Source: Gammaproteobacteria bacterium
GTDB taxonomy: Bacteria > Pseudomonadota > Gammaproteobacteria > Coxiellales > Coxiellaceae
Direction of reading: 5' to 3'
Length of the DNA: 64,000 nt
NCBI GenBank assembly: GCA_030425685.1
Contig: JAUIAD010000021.1
Span: 1-64,000 of the forward strand
The notes below the pieces were generated by a model. The model saw only the letters and a list, made by a program, of their open reading frames with translations, was not told the DNA's origin and made no database searches. This document shows positions 1 to 9,629 of the stretch, piece by piece; positions within the stretch are counted from its first letter, which is position 1, and each line of letters starts with the position of its first letter. The position numbers and the translations under genes were made by a program.

Positions 1-1
1 A

Positions 2-85
2 GATATTGCATTATTTGTTGCCAAGTTAGAGAAAGCCTGGAGAGAGCGATTTCACATGCACATCAAATCAACAGAAATTGTCTAG
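2..85 (+). CDS. 3' end of an unidentified plus-strand ORF (partial)
   Basis: An open frame enters from the left edge and stops with TAG at 83-85, giving 27 residues that end HMHIKSTEIV. The composition (AKLEKAWRERF) looks like a real protein C-terminus but I do not recognise the family. It converges on, and overlaps by 23 bp, the end of the minus-strand TraG-like gene, whose own C-terminus looks abnormal there. A simple reading is that foreign DNA, perhaps a mobile element, joined the transfer operon at this point. It could also be a chance frame. Confidence 0.25.
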   Translation, partial: DIALFVAKLEKAWRERFHMHIKSTEIV

Positions 86-1175
86 ATTTCACTCTACAAA
101 ATTGGGGGTTCTTCCACAGCGGGCGTATATGCGTTAATATCCCTCCTCCTGTATTAATATGTGCATCCTGCATGCTATTTGAATCATACAAGGCACCTCT
201 TGCCACAATATCATCCGCTGTATCGCTTGTTGTAAAAGGCGCATGTATTTCATGAAGCCACGAAACGATACGATCAGTTAATGGCAACTCAGATAAATGT
301 GAATTTTTAGGCACGGTATTATTCACTTCTTTAACAATCGCTTGCTCTAATCCGTACTGTGGATCGCTCCACCATTGTTTGCAGGTGGGGTAACCATAAG
401 TGGGCTGCTCTTGAAGTCCTGCTTTAACATTATGATCAACAAGCGGTGATGGATACATCGCGTAAGGAAATGGTGCAACCGGCTGACTAGCACGCATGTT
501 TTGATAATACAGCAGGGATAGCACATGCGATCCCATCCACGCTAAATCAGCGTTACCACCGTATTGTTTCATCACATCTTGATAAGTCGATGGATCGGGA
601 TTTCGCGTATTAAACATAGCTTTTGCTGGCAAATAGCACTGGTTATTGAATTCTTGAATTTGATTTTGTAGCGGCTGTGAAAAGCGTGTCATCACCACCG
701 AATGCATCAGTTGATTAATATTCTGCGTGCAAGGCATGCTTTTAGTGACGGCGTAGGTGATCCCAGATGAGACGTCTAGCGCCAACCCTAATAAAACCGG
801 TAATTTGACGGAATCTACCACCATCCCTTGAAACATGTCATCATAGGTGGTGCCGCTGTTGCCTGGCGTTGACACCTCTGATCCCGCTTCACAAATAGGT
901 TGATATTGAATTTCTTTGACGTCTAAATGAAACGCAGGGGCAACCGCCAGATAACATACGAGCGCCATCAAAATAAATTCAATGAACGTTCGACGAAACG
1001 AAATATCAGCACCATTACCAATGGCGGTCTCAAATGGCTTGGTCAGGCTATTAATCATCAACATCAAAAAAGGCAGATAGACAATCCCGAAGCGGGAACA
1101 CACCTCCCAAATCAGATCGTAATATTTAAACCCCAAAAAGGTGGTGTAAAGTTCTAATGGGCTTTGTACCATCAT
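63..1175 (-). CDS. TraG N-terminal-domain conjugation protein, probably C-terminally truncated
   Basis: 370-residue membrane protein, last gene of the conjugation operon. It has hydrophobic segments near residues 25-45 and 60-80, followed by a long cysteine-containing periplasmic-type region with little hydrophobicity. It matches the TraG-N-like protein that closes GI/ICE-type type IV secretion operons, where it follows TIGR03755; in F-like systems TraG helps pilus assembly and mating-pair stabilisation. ATG at 1175 is preceded by an AGGGGAG ribosome site, 6 bp after the upstream gene. Relatives are usually longer (about 500 residues from memory), and the last ~12 residues read into sequence shared with an opposing ORF, so truncation by rearrangement is likely. 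Function is by family and position. Confidence 0.7.
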   Translation of the reverse strand: MMVQSPLELYTTFLGFKYYDLIWEVCSRFGIVYLPFLMLMINSLTKPFETAIGNGADISFRRTFIEFILMALVCYLAVAPAFHLDVKEIQYQPICEAGSEVSTPGNSGTTYDDMFQGMVVDSVKLPVLLGLALDVSSGITYAVTKSMPCTQNINQLMHSVVMTRFSQPLQNQIQEFNNQCYLPAKAMFNTRNPDPSTYQDVMKQYGGNADLAWMGSHVLSLLYYQNMRASQPVAPFPYAMYPSPLVDHNVKAGLQEQPTYGYPTCKQWWSDPQYGLEQAIVKEVNNTVPKNSHLSELPLTDRIVSWLHEIHAPFTTSDTADDIVARGALYDSNSMQDAHINTGGGILTHIRPLWKNPQFCRVKSRQFLLI

Positions 1176-1181
1176 CGCTTG

Positions 1182-2594
1182 TTACTCCCCTTGCCCCTGC
1201 TTATAAACCGCACCATTATTAGTAACGGGACCGCTGCTTTGTTGATTCGTTTGATTTGCTGCATTTTCTTCGTTGTTATTCATTTGTTGTAAAAGTGTTT
1301 GCATCGTATTGGATGTCATTTGTTTTCTAACTTGATGCTCAAACAAAAGATTCTCGATATCCTTATTAAGACGATTAATGCTTTCATTCACAGCATTTAA
1401 CGCGGGCTGTAAATTTTGAACGACCTGTGCTTGAGAACCTGCAATCAACACTCGTCGTAACATGAGGGATTCATCAATTAAATTCTGTATCGCCACATCT
1501 TGCGCAATACGATTGATATAAAGGGCTTGGCCTGATTTATCTAAATTACGCAATCCATCAATCACACGTGGTGTGATGGCGAGACCATTAGCACTGATCT
1601 GCTCTAAATCCGTGGGGCTTGGTGTATCATTGCTCGCAACAATTTGTGCGAGCTTATCACGAATGGTTTTGACACACGTTTTATCGGTATTAGCGATATC
1701 AGGGCATGACGTTAAGATTGGAACGAGTCCAACACCTGCTGTTGTGCCCTGCGCTGAATTACTCTTTTGAGTTGTGATCGTGATATTACCCAGCACTAAC
1801 GCTGAAAACTTACCCGCATCATCAGGTGTTGGCCAAAACGTAGTAAGATCGGGATGATCCGCTTTTGATGTCGCAGAATCATCGTCCAATGGACGATTGG
1901 GATCGACCATAATGTTATAACCTGCCACAGCCACATCTGAAATCACTTTAATCGGCACTTGATCGCCAATAGAGCCACCCGATGGGCCTTTATGCACCCA
2001 CTGAACACCATATTCAGGACCTTTTTTCGTGGTATCCGTTCTAGCCGTATTAATATCCACATCTTGACCTTGCGCGGCTGCTTTGGCGTGATTCATCCAA
2101 CCATTGGAATCAGAAATGCTGAACCAATCTTGATACGGTGACTTGCCATTTTTAATTTGGTTCAGTGATTCTTGGCAAGATTTCATCGAAACGTTAAACC
2201 GATCCTGTGCGCCAGTCATCGCATTTTGAATGAGGTTATAAAGCTTAGGGTCCATCTTTTCGAGTTCATACATGGGCAGGGAACCCACTGCGGAAGTTGC
2301 CGAGCCAATGACACTTTTACTCAAGCCCTCGATAGAGCCACCAATATTATTGATCGTATTAGAAATCGAAATAGCTGGATTAAAACCATTGCAGGTATAA
2401 CCCAAATTTGAATTTACATTACCACCCACATCAATACTGGTAGTAGGCGACACAGGCGGCATCGAAATATCGGACCCCCCGTTTAATTGATAGTAGTCGT
2501 AAGATTTGGTTGGCAACAAACTGTCAGCAAATACTGCGCTACCGCTGATCATTAATGTTGTGCCTAATAATATTGTGATGCTTCGCATACTCAC
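1182..2594 (-). CDS. Conjugative element periplasmic protein, TIGR03755 (PFL_4711) family
   Basis: 470 residues with a clear Sec signal peptide (hydrophobic stretch at residues 5-22 ending SAVFA). The mature part has few hydrophobic segments, a TCNGFNPAISI element near residue 68 and a helical, Asn/Gln-rich C-terminal third (about residues 370-460) with coiled-coil character. This family sits between the TraU-like and TraG-like genes in GI/ICE-type transfer operons and is thought to work in mating-pair assembly; the molecular role is unknown. Length fits the family. Spacing to both neighbours is 6 bp, so it is surely cotranscribed. The C-terminal tail (NNNEENAANQTNQQ) is low-complexity. Confidence 0.85.
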   Translation of the reverse strand: MSMRSITILLGTTLMISGSAVFADSLLPTKSYDYYQLNGGSDISMPPVSPTTSIDVGGNVNSNLGYTCNGFNPAISISNTINNIGGSIEGLSKSVIGSATSAVGSLPMYELEKMDPKLYNLIQNAMTGAQDRFNVSMKSCQESLNQIKNGKSPYQDWFSISDSNGWMNHAKAAAQGQDVDINTARTDTTKKGPEYGVQWVHKGPSGGSIGDQVPIKVISDVAVAGYNIMVDPNRPLDDDSATSKADHPDLTTFWPTPDDAGKFSALVLGNITITTQKSNSAQGTTAGVGLVPILTSCPDIANTDKTCVKTIRDKLAQIVASNDTPSPTDLEQISANGLAITPRVIDGLRNLDKSGQALYINRIAQDVAIQNLIDESLMLRRVLIAGSQAQVVQNLQPALNAVNESINRLNKDIENLLFEHQVRKQMTSNTMQTLLQQMNNNEENAANQTNQQSSGPVTNNGAVYKQGQGE

Positions 2595-2600
2595 CTTCTC

Positions 2601-3635
2601 CTATCGTTTAACCGTTGGCGGCACGTTCACCATGGCCCATAAAAATTTACCGGAATGTTGTATACAACCACGGTAGTGACGCCACACTAAAAAAACGTAA
2701 TTGCCATTTCCGGATTTTTCATCCGCTTCACCCAAATAGTGCCCAGGGGGAATGCTGCTTGCATCCTGTCCGAGTTGGATATGTCGATCGTTGGGATAGA
2801 CTTCCTCCCAAATTTCATTCTTGTCATTGGGTTCTTCAATAACGTTAGCGACGGCGCAATTTGTGCCACAAGAATCTTGTGTGGACTTAACAATATGTAA
2901 GGTGTTTTTATTGGTGACAATATCGGCTGCGCGAAGTGCCGCCATGACAGAAGCTTCATAATCATTGGTGGTATTGCTTGTCATGCTGCGCGGGAATTCA
3001 TAACCCCATTTGTTTGTGAATCCTTGGCCTATGATGTAACCAAATAAATTCATGTTTTCTGGTAATCGCAGTGCTTCAGCAAGTCCTAAACGCCCTGGCG
3101 TATCGGTTGCTGAGCTGTAATAAGGAAAAAATCCCGTAGTGTCTAAGCGCAAGCTTAAAAAGGGGAAATATTTCAGCGGATCAGGATTACCCACCACATC
3201 AACGTACTTAGTAATGAGGCTATTGGCTTGCTCATGACTGTCGTTATCCTCACTGGTTTGACCATTACCCAATGAATAGCCTGTAACCGATTTAGACGCG
3301 ATATTACCGGCTGTGTAACTGGCTTTATCCAACGTGATCCTAGCGGCATCCCAAGGATCATCGCCCTCTTCATTAAAACTGGTTACTACCATGTCGGGTA
3401 AGTACTCATCCAGCTCTAAGGTAAACGCAGGATAAGGGATACCAAAAGCACCGTGGTCCAGCCAAACGCAAGTCCCAATCACACCAAAATGCGAATAATC
3501 GAAGACATGACGCGATGAAGCCCAAGCAATACCCAGCGTACTAATCGTTCCTGGTGGTTTCGTTGAGGCATTTACGCCTGTTGCTGTTAACACCAACAAC
3601 ACACTAAACCCAATTATTTTAATCTTATCCCACAT
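2601..3635 (-). CDS. TraU-like conjugation protein, TIGR03756 family
   Basis: 344 residues from the chosen start. The frame is open further upstream, but ATG at 3635 gives a normal signal peptide (IIGFSVLLVLTATGVNA) and overlaps the preceding gene by 11 bp, typical of this operon. The TraU-like core is visible in ASSRHVFDYSHFGVIGTCVWLDHGAFG and in several Cys residues (SCGTNCAV, RGCIQHSG) likely forming disulfides in the periplasm. TraU proteins are needed for DNA transfer and pair stabilisation in F-type systems; the ICE homologue is the partner of TIGR03757 just upstream, which may act as a thiol-redox helper. Length fits the family. Confidence 0.85.
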   Translation of the reverse strand: MWDKIKIIGFSVLLVLTATGVNASTKPPGTISTLGIAWASSRHVFDYSHFGVIGTCVWLDHGAFGIPYPAFTLELDEYLPDMVVTSFNEEGDDPWDAARITLDKASYTAGNIASKSVTGYSLGNGQTSEDNDSHEQANSLITKYVDVVGNPDPLKYFPFLSLRLDTTGFFPYYSSATDTPGRLGLAEALRLPENMNLFGYIIGQGFTNKWGYEFPRSMTSNTTNDYEASVMAALRAADIVTNKNTLHIVKSTQDSCGTNCAVANVIEEPNDKNEIWEEVYPNDRHIQLGQDASSIPPGHYLGEADEKSGNGNYVFLVWRHYRGCIQHSGKFLWAMVNVPPTVKR

Positions 3636-4050
3636 GATCACGCTCCAAAAAGGCTTGGTATTCCTGAACAGCCGAATCAATATTTTGCTGGCCATAAATA
3701 ACGTACTGCTGATTAATGACGATCGCAGGTAGACTTTCCACTCCAAGTTTCGCTGCCTCAAATTGGCAAATCATATTTTTTGATATAGCTTTAAACTGTG
3801 TTTCATAACGTGCCGTGATCTCCGATCCACTCATATTTTTTACCGCCATCTGTGCTTTTAAATCTTGATTAATCGCAGCTTTCATTTTTCCAGCCGTATC
3901 CAACAAACAAACTGAAGCGTTGTTTGTATTATCAATCGGTGGCTTACCGCTCAGCCCAAAGTACTGGACGCTCATTGCGAAAGACAACGCCGGTAAACAC
4001 AGGGCGAAAATACAAGCCGCTTTAATCATCAAATGTTTCATCATCAACAA
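3625..4050 (-). CDS. TrbC/thioredoxin-like periplasmic protein, TIGR03757 family
   Basis: 141 residues with a signal peptide (AACIFALCLPALSFA). The C-terminal half carries the family hallmark LPAIVINQQYVIYG followed by a helix ending QEYQAFLER, a thioredoxin-fold-like ending as in TrbC/TraW-type conjugation proteins. Cysteines at about residues 48 (SVCLLD) and 95 (MICQFE) are not in a CxxC pair, so an oxidoreductase role is not obvious. It overlaps the end of the VirB4 gene by 29 bp; in-frame ATGs at 4044 and 4041 are equally possible starts. In related operons it always precedes the TraU-like gene. Confidence 0.8.
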   Translation of the reverse strand: MLMMKHLMIKAACIFALCLPALSFAMSVQYFGLSGKPPIDNTNNASVCLLDTAGKMKAAINQDLKAQMAVKNMSGSEITARYETQFKAISKNMICQFEAAKLGVESLPAIVINQQYVIYGQQNIDSAVQEYQAFLERDHVG

Positions 4051-6928
4051 TTTCTCTTCGATAGGATTTTAGTTTTTCAGCAATTTGCTCTACTGCTTCT
4101 AAATCGGTATAGCCAAACTGATCGCAAAGCGCTTGGCGTTCAGCTTTTTCATTTTGCTCCGTCATCGCCAGCGCTAGTGCAATGCGCGGTGGGATATTAC
4201 GAAATAGTCCTTGATAGTTCTCACCCAATAAAACACCTTCGGCATACACTTTGGGATACTTTTTCACACTGCTTAATAAATCACGCTGTTCTTTTGTGAG
4301 TGTTCTAAATTTTGGGATCAGATCAATTTCTTTTTCGGAGAGCGCTAAACACAACCAGTTTTCCATCATGGATAGTAATTTGCTGGTCTCAAGCCCCTCT
4401 AAGTCTGCAATATTTTGGGTGGCTGGCATTAGCCACAAACCAATTTTTCGAGATACTTTCGCCATTAAGGTTGCAAAAGCCGCAATCATTTGGTTTTTAA
4501 AGAGCAAGTGAGCCTCATCCATAATAAAAATAGTGGGTCTGCCGCCAAATTGATTGGCTTCAGCGATACCCAACACACGAGAAAGCACAGAAATAGCAAC
4601 GACATTCAGTCCTGACTCCTGACCTTTATCTTTTAAAAACCCAAGGTCTATATGCATGTAGTCAAAATCAATGGATGGTTTTGCAGGCGAATTAAAAAAG
4701 TTGGCTAAATCGCCCGTAATAAATTGCGTCATGCTCGCGGCGAAATCTTTAAATCGAGCGGCATTATCCTCATCAGCTTTTGCCGCCAACAAAAACCCTT
4801 CAATAAAGTCTTCTGTTAGGACTTGTTCTTTACCTTGGGATTGACAGCGCTTAACAGTTTCAATGATCGTTTGTGTGATCCGCCCCATGTCAGCGCGCGT
4901 CATATTGGCTTCTTCTTTTTCATCGCCACCTGTGATCATGCAACGAATTACAAGTGCCATTTCATTTAAGACGTCGCGATCTTCATCGGCTTTCTTTTCC
5001 TGCTCTGTGGCACTCGTATGAATGGCTTCAATTTCATCGGTTTGCCGATTGGCATGATCAGATACAATCGTTTTATCAACACCTGACTCATCAATCTCAA
5101 ATTCTAATCCTGCCGATTTTTTATCCTTGAGATCCGTTTTAATTTGCTCTTTTTCAGTTTCAACAGCGTCGAGTATTTGATACGCATCCATGAAGGGATT
5201 AACTGGGATCGCCATGTTGCGATCAAACTTCAAGTATTCCACTTTTTTTCCATGATGCTTTAAATAACGGGTTAATACATCAAATGAGCCACCCGCCTCT
5301 AAAATCACGACCCGCGCATCAATGATCGCTAACAAACACATGACGATATAACTAATCGACACAGACTTACCTGCACCACTGGTACCAAACAACACCACGT
5401 GACTGTTATTCGATTTGAATTCATCATGGTAGGGATCAAAAATTACCCCTTCCCCACCTCGGTTATAAAACAAAAATAAAGGATGCAGTTGATCACCACG
5501 GAAGCGACCATAGAAAGGCAGAAGTGCTGCCAAATCGGTTGCAAACAGATATTGCGAAACAAACATTTTATGCTTTTCAAAGGTATGGTCGTAATTTCCA
5601 GGTAAGAAGCGAATATAAGTGTCGATGGGATAGAGGTTATATTTTGTATCGATGACCCTAAGGCCAGCATTACGCAATAATGTGCGCAGCTTCCGCTCTT
5701 TCTTAGCCAAGTCATCGGCATCCTCTCCCCTAAAAAATACCGCCTGAGAAGTGCGTATCAATAAATTACCATTGGGAATTTCATCACGCGCCTGAGCTAC
5801 ATCACGTTTCACGCGACCTGGCTCACCGCCTTTACCAATGGCACTTTTTTCAATGCTATCTAAATGCTTTTCCAAAGTTTGTTTTGATTCAAACACCATT
5901 TGAATGGTATACACACTGCCCGGTGGAAAATGATCAATCAGTGCTGCGCGTTTGCCATTAATACTACGCTCTCTTGAGATCACACCAATCTTGGGTGCGT
6001 TTTCAAGCTCAGCAAACACCAATACACGATGCTCAAGACCATCAAACAACCAACCTTTTTCGTCATCTGTTGCTACAGGCTGTGATTTAAAGGCATTTTG
6101 CAATATTGACCAGCCAAAGGGCTTTTTTTCTGGGTAAGGAAACAGCTCTAATAATTTATCCACATCACCATCAGTAATTTCAGGTCGTGGATTAAACCAA
6201 CGCACATGCCAATCATAAACGTGTTTTCCTGTTAAGGTGCGAACCTTCATCCCCTTGTCTTTTAGGGTGTCGATCATGTTCTCGGTGACTTCATCTAATT
6301 CGTTAAATGTCTCACGTCTGTAGTCAAAACCTTTTATAGGGCGTTTATGCCTGCGATAAATCGCCATCCTGAGCCGTCTACTTCGGCCTCGAAACGGTAG
6401 CCCTGACATGGGATCAACAAAAATACCATCTTCTTTGCACATTAAACCAAAGTGATCGTTCATTACATTATTTAAAAAATGCTGGCTGAATCCATCATCG
6501 CCGAGTTCTGGCTTAACATAATTTTTCAATCGTTTCTTTAAGCCTTTTAATGTCATGTCATCTTGGCAATAAATAGAGACGGTCCAAGGATTTACATCTT
6601 CAAGCGGTACGATGTTTGAGAGTAACGCTACGAGCTTTTGATAAAGTTCAATAATGGCATCACTTGATAAGGTTTCACACGAAATATCTTGGATCTCTAA
6701 AAATCGGATTAAGGACACACCATCCTCTAAAAGCCCAGCATTTTTTTCATCATCCCAATCAACAATCGACATTTCATCTGACAATGATCGGTGTGCACGA
6801 TACCCCTTCGCTTTATCTGAATTTTTAATCACATGGCCGCTCTTATTCTTGGATAGGTCAGCGCTCTCAACTGAATGATCATCATGGCGTGTGTGACCTT
6901 TTAATTTATTTTCGATCCATTGCAACAT
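4022..6928 (-). CDS. Conjugative transfer ATPase, VirB4/TraC type (TIGR03744)
   Basis: 968-residue cytoplasmic ATPase that powers assembly of the type IV secretion channel and pilus at the inner membrane. The N-terminal ~450 residues are the TraC/VirB4 oligomerisation domain. The Walker A loop is GTSGAGKS at about residue 511 and Walker B is FIMDEAH at about residue 805, followed by the conserved MPATQN motor segment. Between them lies a charged insert (about 580-650: DLKDKKSAG, ATEQEKKADEDRD). Length matches the family (900-1000). It follows the lipoprotein gene after 44 bp and is translationally coupled to TIGR03757. This is the best phylogenetic marker of the transfer system in the window. 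Confidence 0.95.
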   Translation of the reverse strand: MLQWIENKLKGHTRHDDHSVESADLSKNKSGHVIKNSDKAKGYRAHRSLSDEMSIVDWDDEKNAGLLEDGVSLIRFLEIQDISCETLSSDAIIELYQKLVALLSNIVPLEDVNPWTVSIYCQDDMTLKGLKKRLKNYVKPELGDDGFSQHFLNNVMNDHFGLMCKEDGIFVDPMSGLPFRGRSRRLRMAIYRRHKRPIKGFDYRRETFNELDEVTENMIDTLKDKGMKVRTLTGKHVYDWHVRWFNPRPEITDGDVDKLLELFPYPEKKPFGWSILQNAFKSQPVATDDEKGWLFDGLEHRVLVFAELENAPKIGVISRERSINGKRAALIDHFPPGSVYTIQMVFESKQTLEKHLDSIEKSAIGKGGEPGRVKRDVAQARDEIPNGNLLIRTSQAVFFRGEDADDLAKKERKLRTLLRNAGLRVIDTKYNLYPIDTYIRFLPGNYDHTFEKHKMFVSQYLFATDLAALLPFYGRFRGDQLHPLFLFYNRGGEGVIFDPYHDEFKSNNSHVVLFGTSGAGKSVSISYIVMCLLAIIDARVVILEAGGSFDVLTRYLKHHGKKVEYLKFDRNMAIPVNPFMDAYQILDAVETEKEQIKTDLKDKKSAGLEFEIDESGVDKTIVSDHANRQTDEIEAIHTSATEQEKKADEDRDVLNEMALVIRCMITGGDEKEEANMTRADMGRITQTIIETVKRCQSQGKEQVLTEDFIEGFLLAAKADEDNAARFKDFAASMTQFITGDLANFFNSPAKPSIDFDYMHIDLGFLKDKGQESGLNVVAISVLSRVLGIAEANQFGGRPTIFIMDEAHLLFKNQMIAAFATLMAKVSRKIGLWLMPATQNIADLEGLETSKLLSMMENWLCLALSEKEIDLIPKFRTLTKEQRDLLSSVKKYPKVYAEGVLLGENYQGLFRNIPPRIALALAMTEQNEKAERQALCDQFGYTDLEAVEQIAEKLKSYRREIVDDETFDD

Positions 6929-6972
6929 AACTTTGCCACTCTCTATTTAAATAAGGGTTAAACTTCATCGCA

Positions 6973-7413
6973 CTAATATTCCTCACCTGGCATGGCATAA
7001 TGATTTTTTTCATATAAGAAAAATGTCGTGGTATAACCTGGCACTGGAACATTCGTCCCACTGTAGTGGGACATGTGCGGGAAGATATACGCTGCAACAT
7101 TTGGGTTGGGTAATACTTTAAATTCGCTATTAATTTGATTTTGTGCATCATCCATATACTGATCATTAACTGGGATCACATGAGTTGTTTTTCCCTGATA
7201 ACGGCTAACATCAAATTGGTTGTTAGAGCTTGTATTATCCCCATTGCCTTGTGTATCACTTGGTCCCGCTAGTCCTGTTTGCACACGATAAATCTGCGCC
7301 ATAGTCATATCTCCATGTGGCAACATATTTTTGCCTGGTGTTGTGCAACCATTCAGCAAAACAATGCTAGTCAAGCTGATGAGAAGCGAACTGATTTTGA
7401 TTGCTTTGTTCAT
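6973..7413 (-). CDS. Conjugative transfer lipoprotein, TIGR03751 family
   Basis: 146 residues with a type II signal peptide and lipobox LLNGC (Cys23), so it is probably outer-membrane anchored. After the lipobox comes the family signature LPHGDMTMAQIYRVQTG. It overlaps the end of the TraB-like gene by 47 bp, as is common for this pair. Related systems use such small lipoproteins (VirB7/TraV-like role) to stabilise the outer-membrane core complex; that role is inferred from position and family. Confidence 0.85.
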   Translation of the reverse strand: MNKAIKISSLLISLTSIVLLNGCTTPGKNMLPHGDMTMAQIYRVQTGLAGPSDTQGNGDNTSSNNQFDVSRYQGKTTHVIPVNDQYMDDAQNQINSEFKVLPNPNVAAYIFPHMSHYSGTNVPVPGYTTTFFLYEKNHYAMPGEEY

Positions 7414-8716
7414 AATCTATTTTTCTCCCATGACGGTTTTTATCAATTGGAATGGTTTTTGTGATGTTGACGACAACATGTGTCATCTGCTGTTTAAAAG
7501 ACGACGGGATATACACCACATCAAAAACCCCATTAATTCGGCTGGTATACCAATCAAGCGCCTTATCGGCACCAGTTCCCACCATTTTCCCGCCCATGTA
7601 TTTGAAGGCATTGCCGGTGACCTGACTGATGGATTGATAAGGACTGACTGAGTTCGTGGTTTGGGTCTGAGCAAAGGCGTTCGCCCCGCCAGCAAGACCG
7701 CCCATGGCTGCGATACTGGCCAAGACTCTAGGGGCATCGGTAATGTATTTTCCAGGCAGGCAAGGGTTCCCATAAGGCGTTGAGATGTAGCCTAGCGCAT
7801 CTTGTGGGTTCAGGCTGGTGCCCTTCTGATTGCTACCTACCACCGTAAAACTGCCATCACGCCAGGTAAATAACATTTTGGTGATGTAGCCTCGCGCACA
7901 GCTCATGGCCATATTTCCGACTGAATAGCCTTCAAATACAATGCCACTTAAATCAGGTGGTAAGGTGATTCCATTAGAGGCGAGCAAGGCTTTGCGCCCT
8001 ACGATGGCTTTAAATTTAAACGCCGGTTGTAATAAGGTGTTATTCACCGGCACCTCGCCCAAAATATCACTTTGAAGGACCACATCGGCTAAGGTTGAAT
8101 TCGCAGGGATTGTAAAATACGGAATATCATTCTTATGTCCACGAACCGTTGTCATGCTATCACTTGCATTGGCCTGTTGTGCTTGTGCTGTTTTTAAAAT
8201 AGGACGATAGCCAACGGATGATTTACCCTCTTTATCTTCGATAGGTAACGACATATCGTTAACCACTGTGATCATGTGACTTTTTGATGAATGATTGCCA
8301 GGCTGTCCATTTAATGGATAATCCCCTTTTGCAGTGTTTGATTGACTTTTGTTTTTCAGAATACCAATGCGATTACTTAAATCGTGTAACTCAGACTGTT
8401 GAGACGATATTAAGGCTTGCATTTTTTGCTGGGCCGCATAGAGCTTACTGTTTCCCGTTTGTTGCATGCGATCCTTTAAATACGAATTTTCTTGGATCAC
8501 TTTTTTATTTTGTTCTGTTAACTGATTCATTTTTGCAGTGAGGTAACGCAATTCTTCATTGTTTGTTGCGTGCACGACAGCCGATGTGCCTTTATCATTA
8601 TTTGCTGTTTGTTTTTCTTGGGATGAGTCGCCAGAATGGCCAGCAAACCAGACCAAGACGAAAAAACCAACGGCACCCAATCCCACCCATTTTGCTAATG
8701 TCATTTTTTTACGCAT
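7367..8716 (-). CDS. TraB/VirB10-like core-complex protein, TIGR03752 family
   Basis: 449 residues starting at ATG 8716, with GAGGGG nine bases upstream; an in-frame codon 21 bp earlier is less likely. A short cytoplasmic head (MRKKMTLAK) precedes one membrane helix (WVGLGAVGFFVLVWFAG), then a coiled coil (about residues 45-110: MNQLTEQNKKVIQENSYL) and a C-terminal TraB-type beta domain (FTIPANSTLADVVLQSDIL, KAIVGRKALLASNG, FEGYSVGNMAMSCARGYI). TraB/VirB10 spans the periplasm and links the inner-membrane ATPases to the outer-membrane pore. It starts 1 bp after the TIGR03749 stop and overlaps the lipoprotein gene downstream. Confidence 0.88.
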   Translation of the reverse strand: MRKKMTLAKWVGLGAVGFFVLVWFAGHSGDSSQEKQTANNDKGTSAVVHATNNEELRYLTAKMNQLTEQNKKVIQENSYLKDRMQQTGNSKLYAAQQKMQALISSQQSELHDLSNRIGILKNKSQSNTAKGDYPLNGQPGNHSSKSHMITVVNDMSLPIEDKEGKSSVGYRPILKTAQAQQANASDSMTTVRGHKNDIPYFTIPANSTLADVVLQSDILGEVPVNNTLLQPAFKFKAIVGRKALLASNGITLPPDLSGIVFEGYSVGNMAMSCARGYITKMLFTWRDGSFTVVGSNQKGTSLNPQDALGYISTPYGNPCLPGKYITDAPRVLASIAAMGGLAGGANAFAQTQTTNSVSPYQSISQVTGNAFKYMGGKMVGTGADKALDWYTSRINGVFDVVYIPSSFKQQMTHVVVNITKTIPIDKNRHGRKIDYEQSNQNQFASHQLD

Positions 8717-8717
8717 G

Positions 8718-9620
8718 TTATGCTGCCCCTCTTGCAAATGGGTTTAAGTCATTCAAGCTCTCGCCAAATGGCCTGTCGGACACAACAAAAAGCAAGGTGA
8801 AATCACGCTTTGTGCCGCGTGGCGTTAAGGTATTAAAAGGAATCACGGGTGTGGTAAGCGTTTTCATCGCATCAAATCGATAAAATCCTGCTGCCTGCCA
8901 ATGTCCTACCAATTTCCTAGGATCTAATTGAATGGTCTGATTGGTTGTATTTTTTAATTGGACTGCTGTCACATAAAGATCACCACCACGCCATAAAATC
9001 AACGGAAACCCTTCAACCGCATCTCCGTAATAAATATTGACAGCTTTATGAGTGTACATAGGTGTTCGAGAAATGTTATTAGGTTGGCTTGCAAGGCGCT
9101 TCACCCCAAATTGCTGTGCGGCGAATCGTAGTAGACTGACATCATTAATCGTCACAGTGGGTTTTTCTTGTGTTTCCCCTGCGTTATAGGCCGATGGACT
9201 GACCGAGGGGATCACGACATCGAGCGGATGATTATCTTGTGCCTTATCGGTCGATGACAGATAAACCAGAACGACCTCACCTGAAGCCATTAACTTTACT
9301 TGTAGTAATATGGGTTTAAATGCTTTGTGTGCTGTCACATATAAAGTGCCTGCATTATTATAAATTGTGACTTTATCGGTAGTGAGATCAGGATTGTTAT
9401 TATCAACCTGCACGCGATCGGGAAACGACAACATGCGCTGATGATTCAAAGGCACAACAAAATTAATTGGTGTTTTTACCCAAACGATATGTTCATCGTT
9501 TGCTTGTGCATTAGCGACAATGCTATTTTCAGCGCTATTATCTGCAAGCCCGACGATGGGAAACAAAGCAAACAGTACAAACCATAGTGTTAATATTTTT
9601 TTAGTGAGCATGTCTTTCAT
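8718..9620 (-). CDS. TraK/VirB9-like secretin-related protein, TIGR03749 family
   Basis: 300 residues. Start taken as ATG 9620 with AGGGG six bases upstream; a TTG two codons earlier is in frame. It has a signal peptide (ILTLWFVLFALFPIVGLA), then the family features IVWVKTPINFVVPLNHQRMLSFPD and a beta-rich domain. TraK-type proteins form part of the outer-membrane ring together with the TraB-like protein and the lipoprotein encoded next. It lies 9 bp after TIGR03746 and 1 bp before TIGR03752, in the conserved family order. Confidence 0.88.
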   Translation of the reverse strand: MKDMLTKKILTLWFVLFALFPIVGLADNSAENSIVANAQANDEHIVWVKTPINFVVPLNHQRMLSFPDRVQVDNNNPDLTTDKVTIYNNAGTLYVTAHKAFKPILLQVKLMASGEVVLVYLSSTDKAQDNHPLDVVIPSVSPSAYNAGETQEKPTVTINDVSLLRFAAQQFGVKRLASQPNNISRTPMYTHKAVNIYYGDAVEGFPLILWRGGDLYVTAVQLKNTTNQTIQLDPRKLVGHWQAAGFYRFDAMKTLTTPVIPFNTLTPRGTKRDFTLLFVVSDRPFGESLNDLNPFARGAA

Positions 9621-9629
9621 GATCAACCC

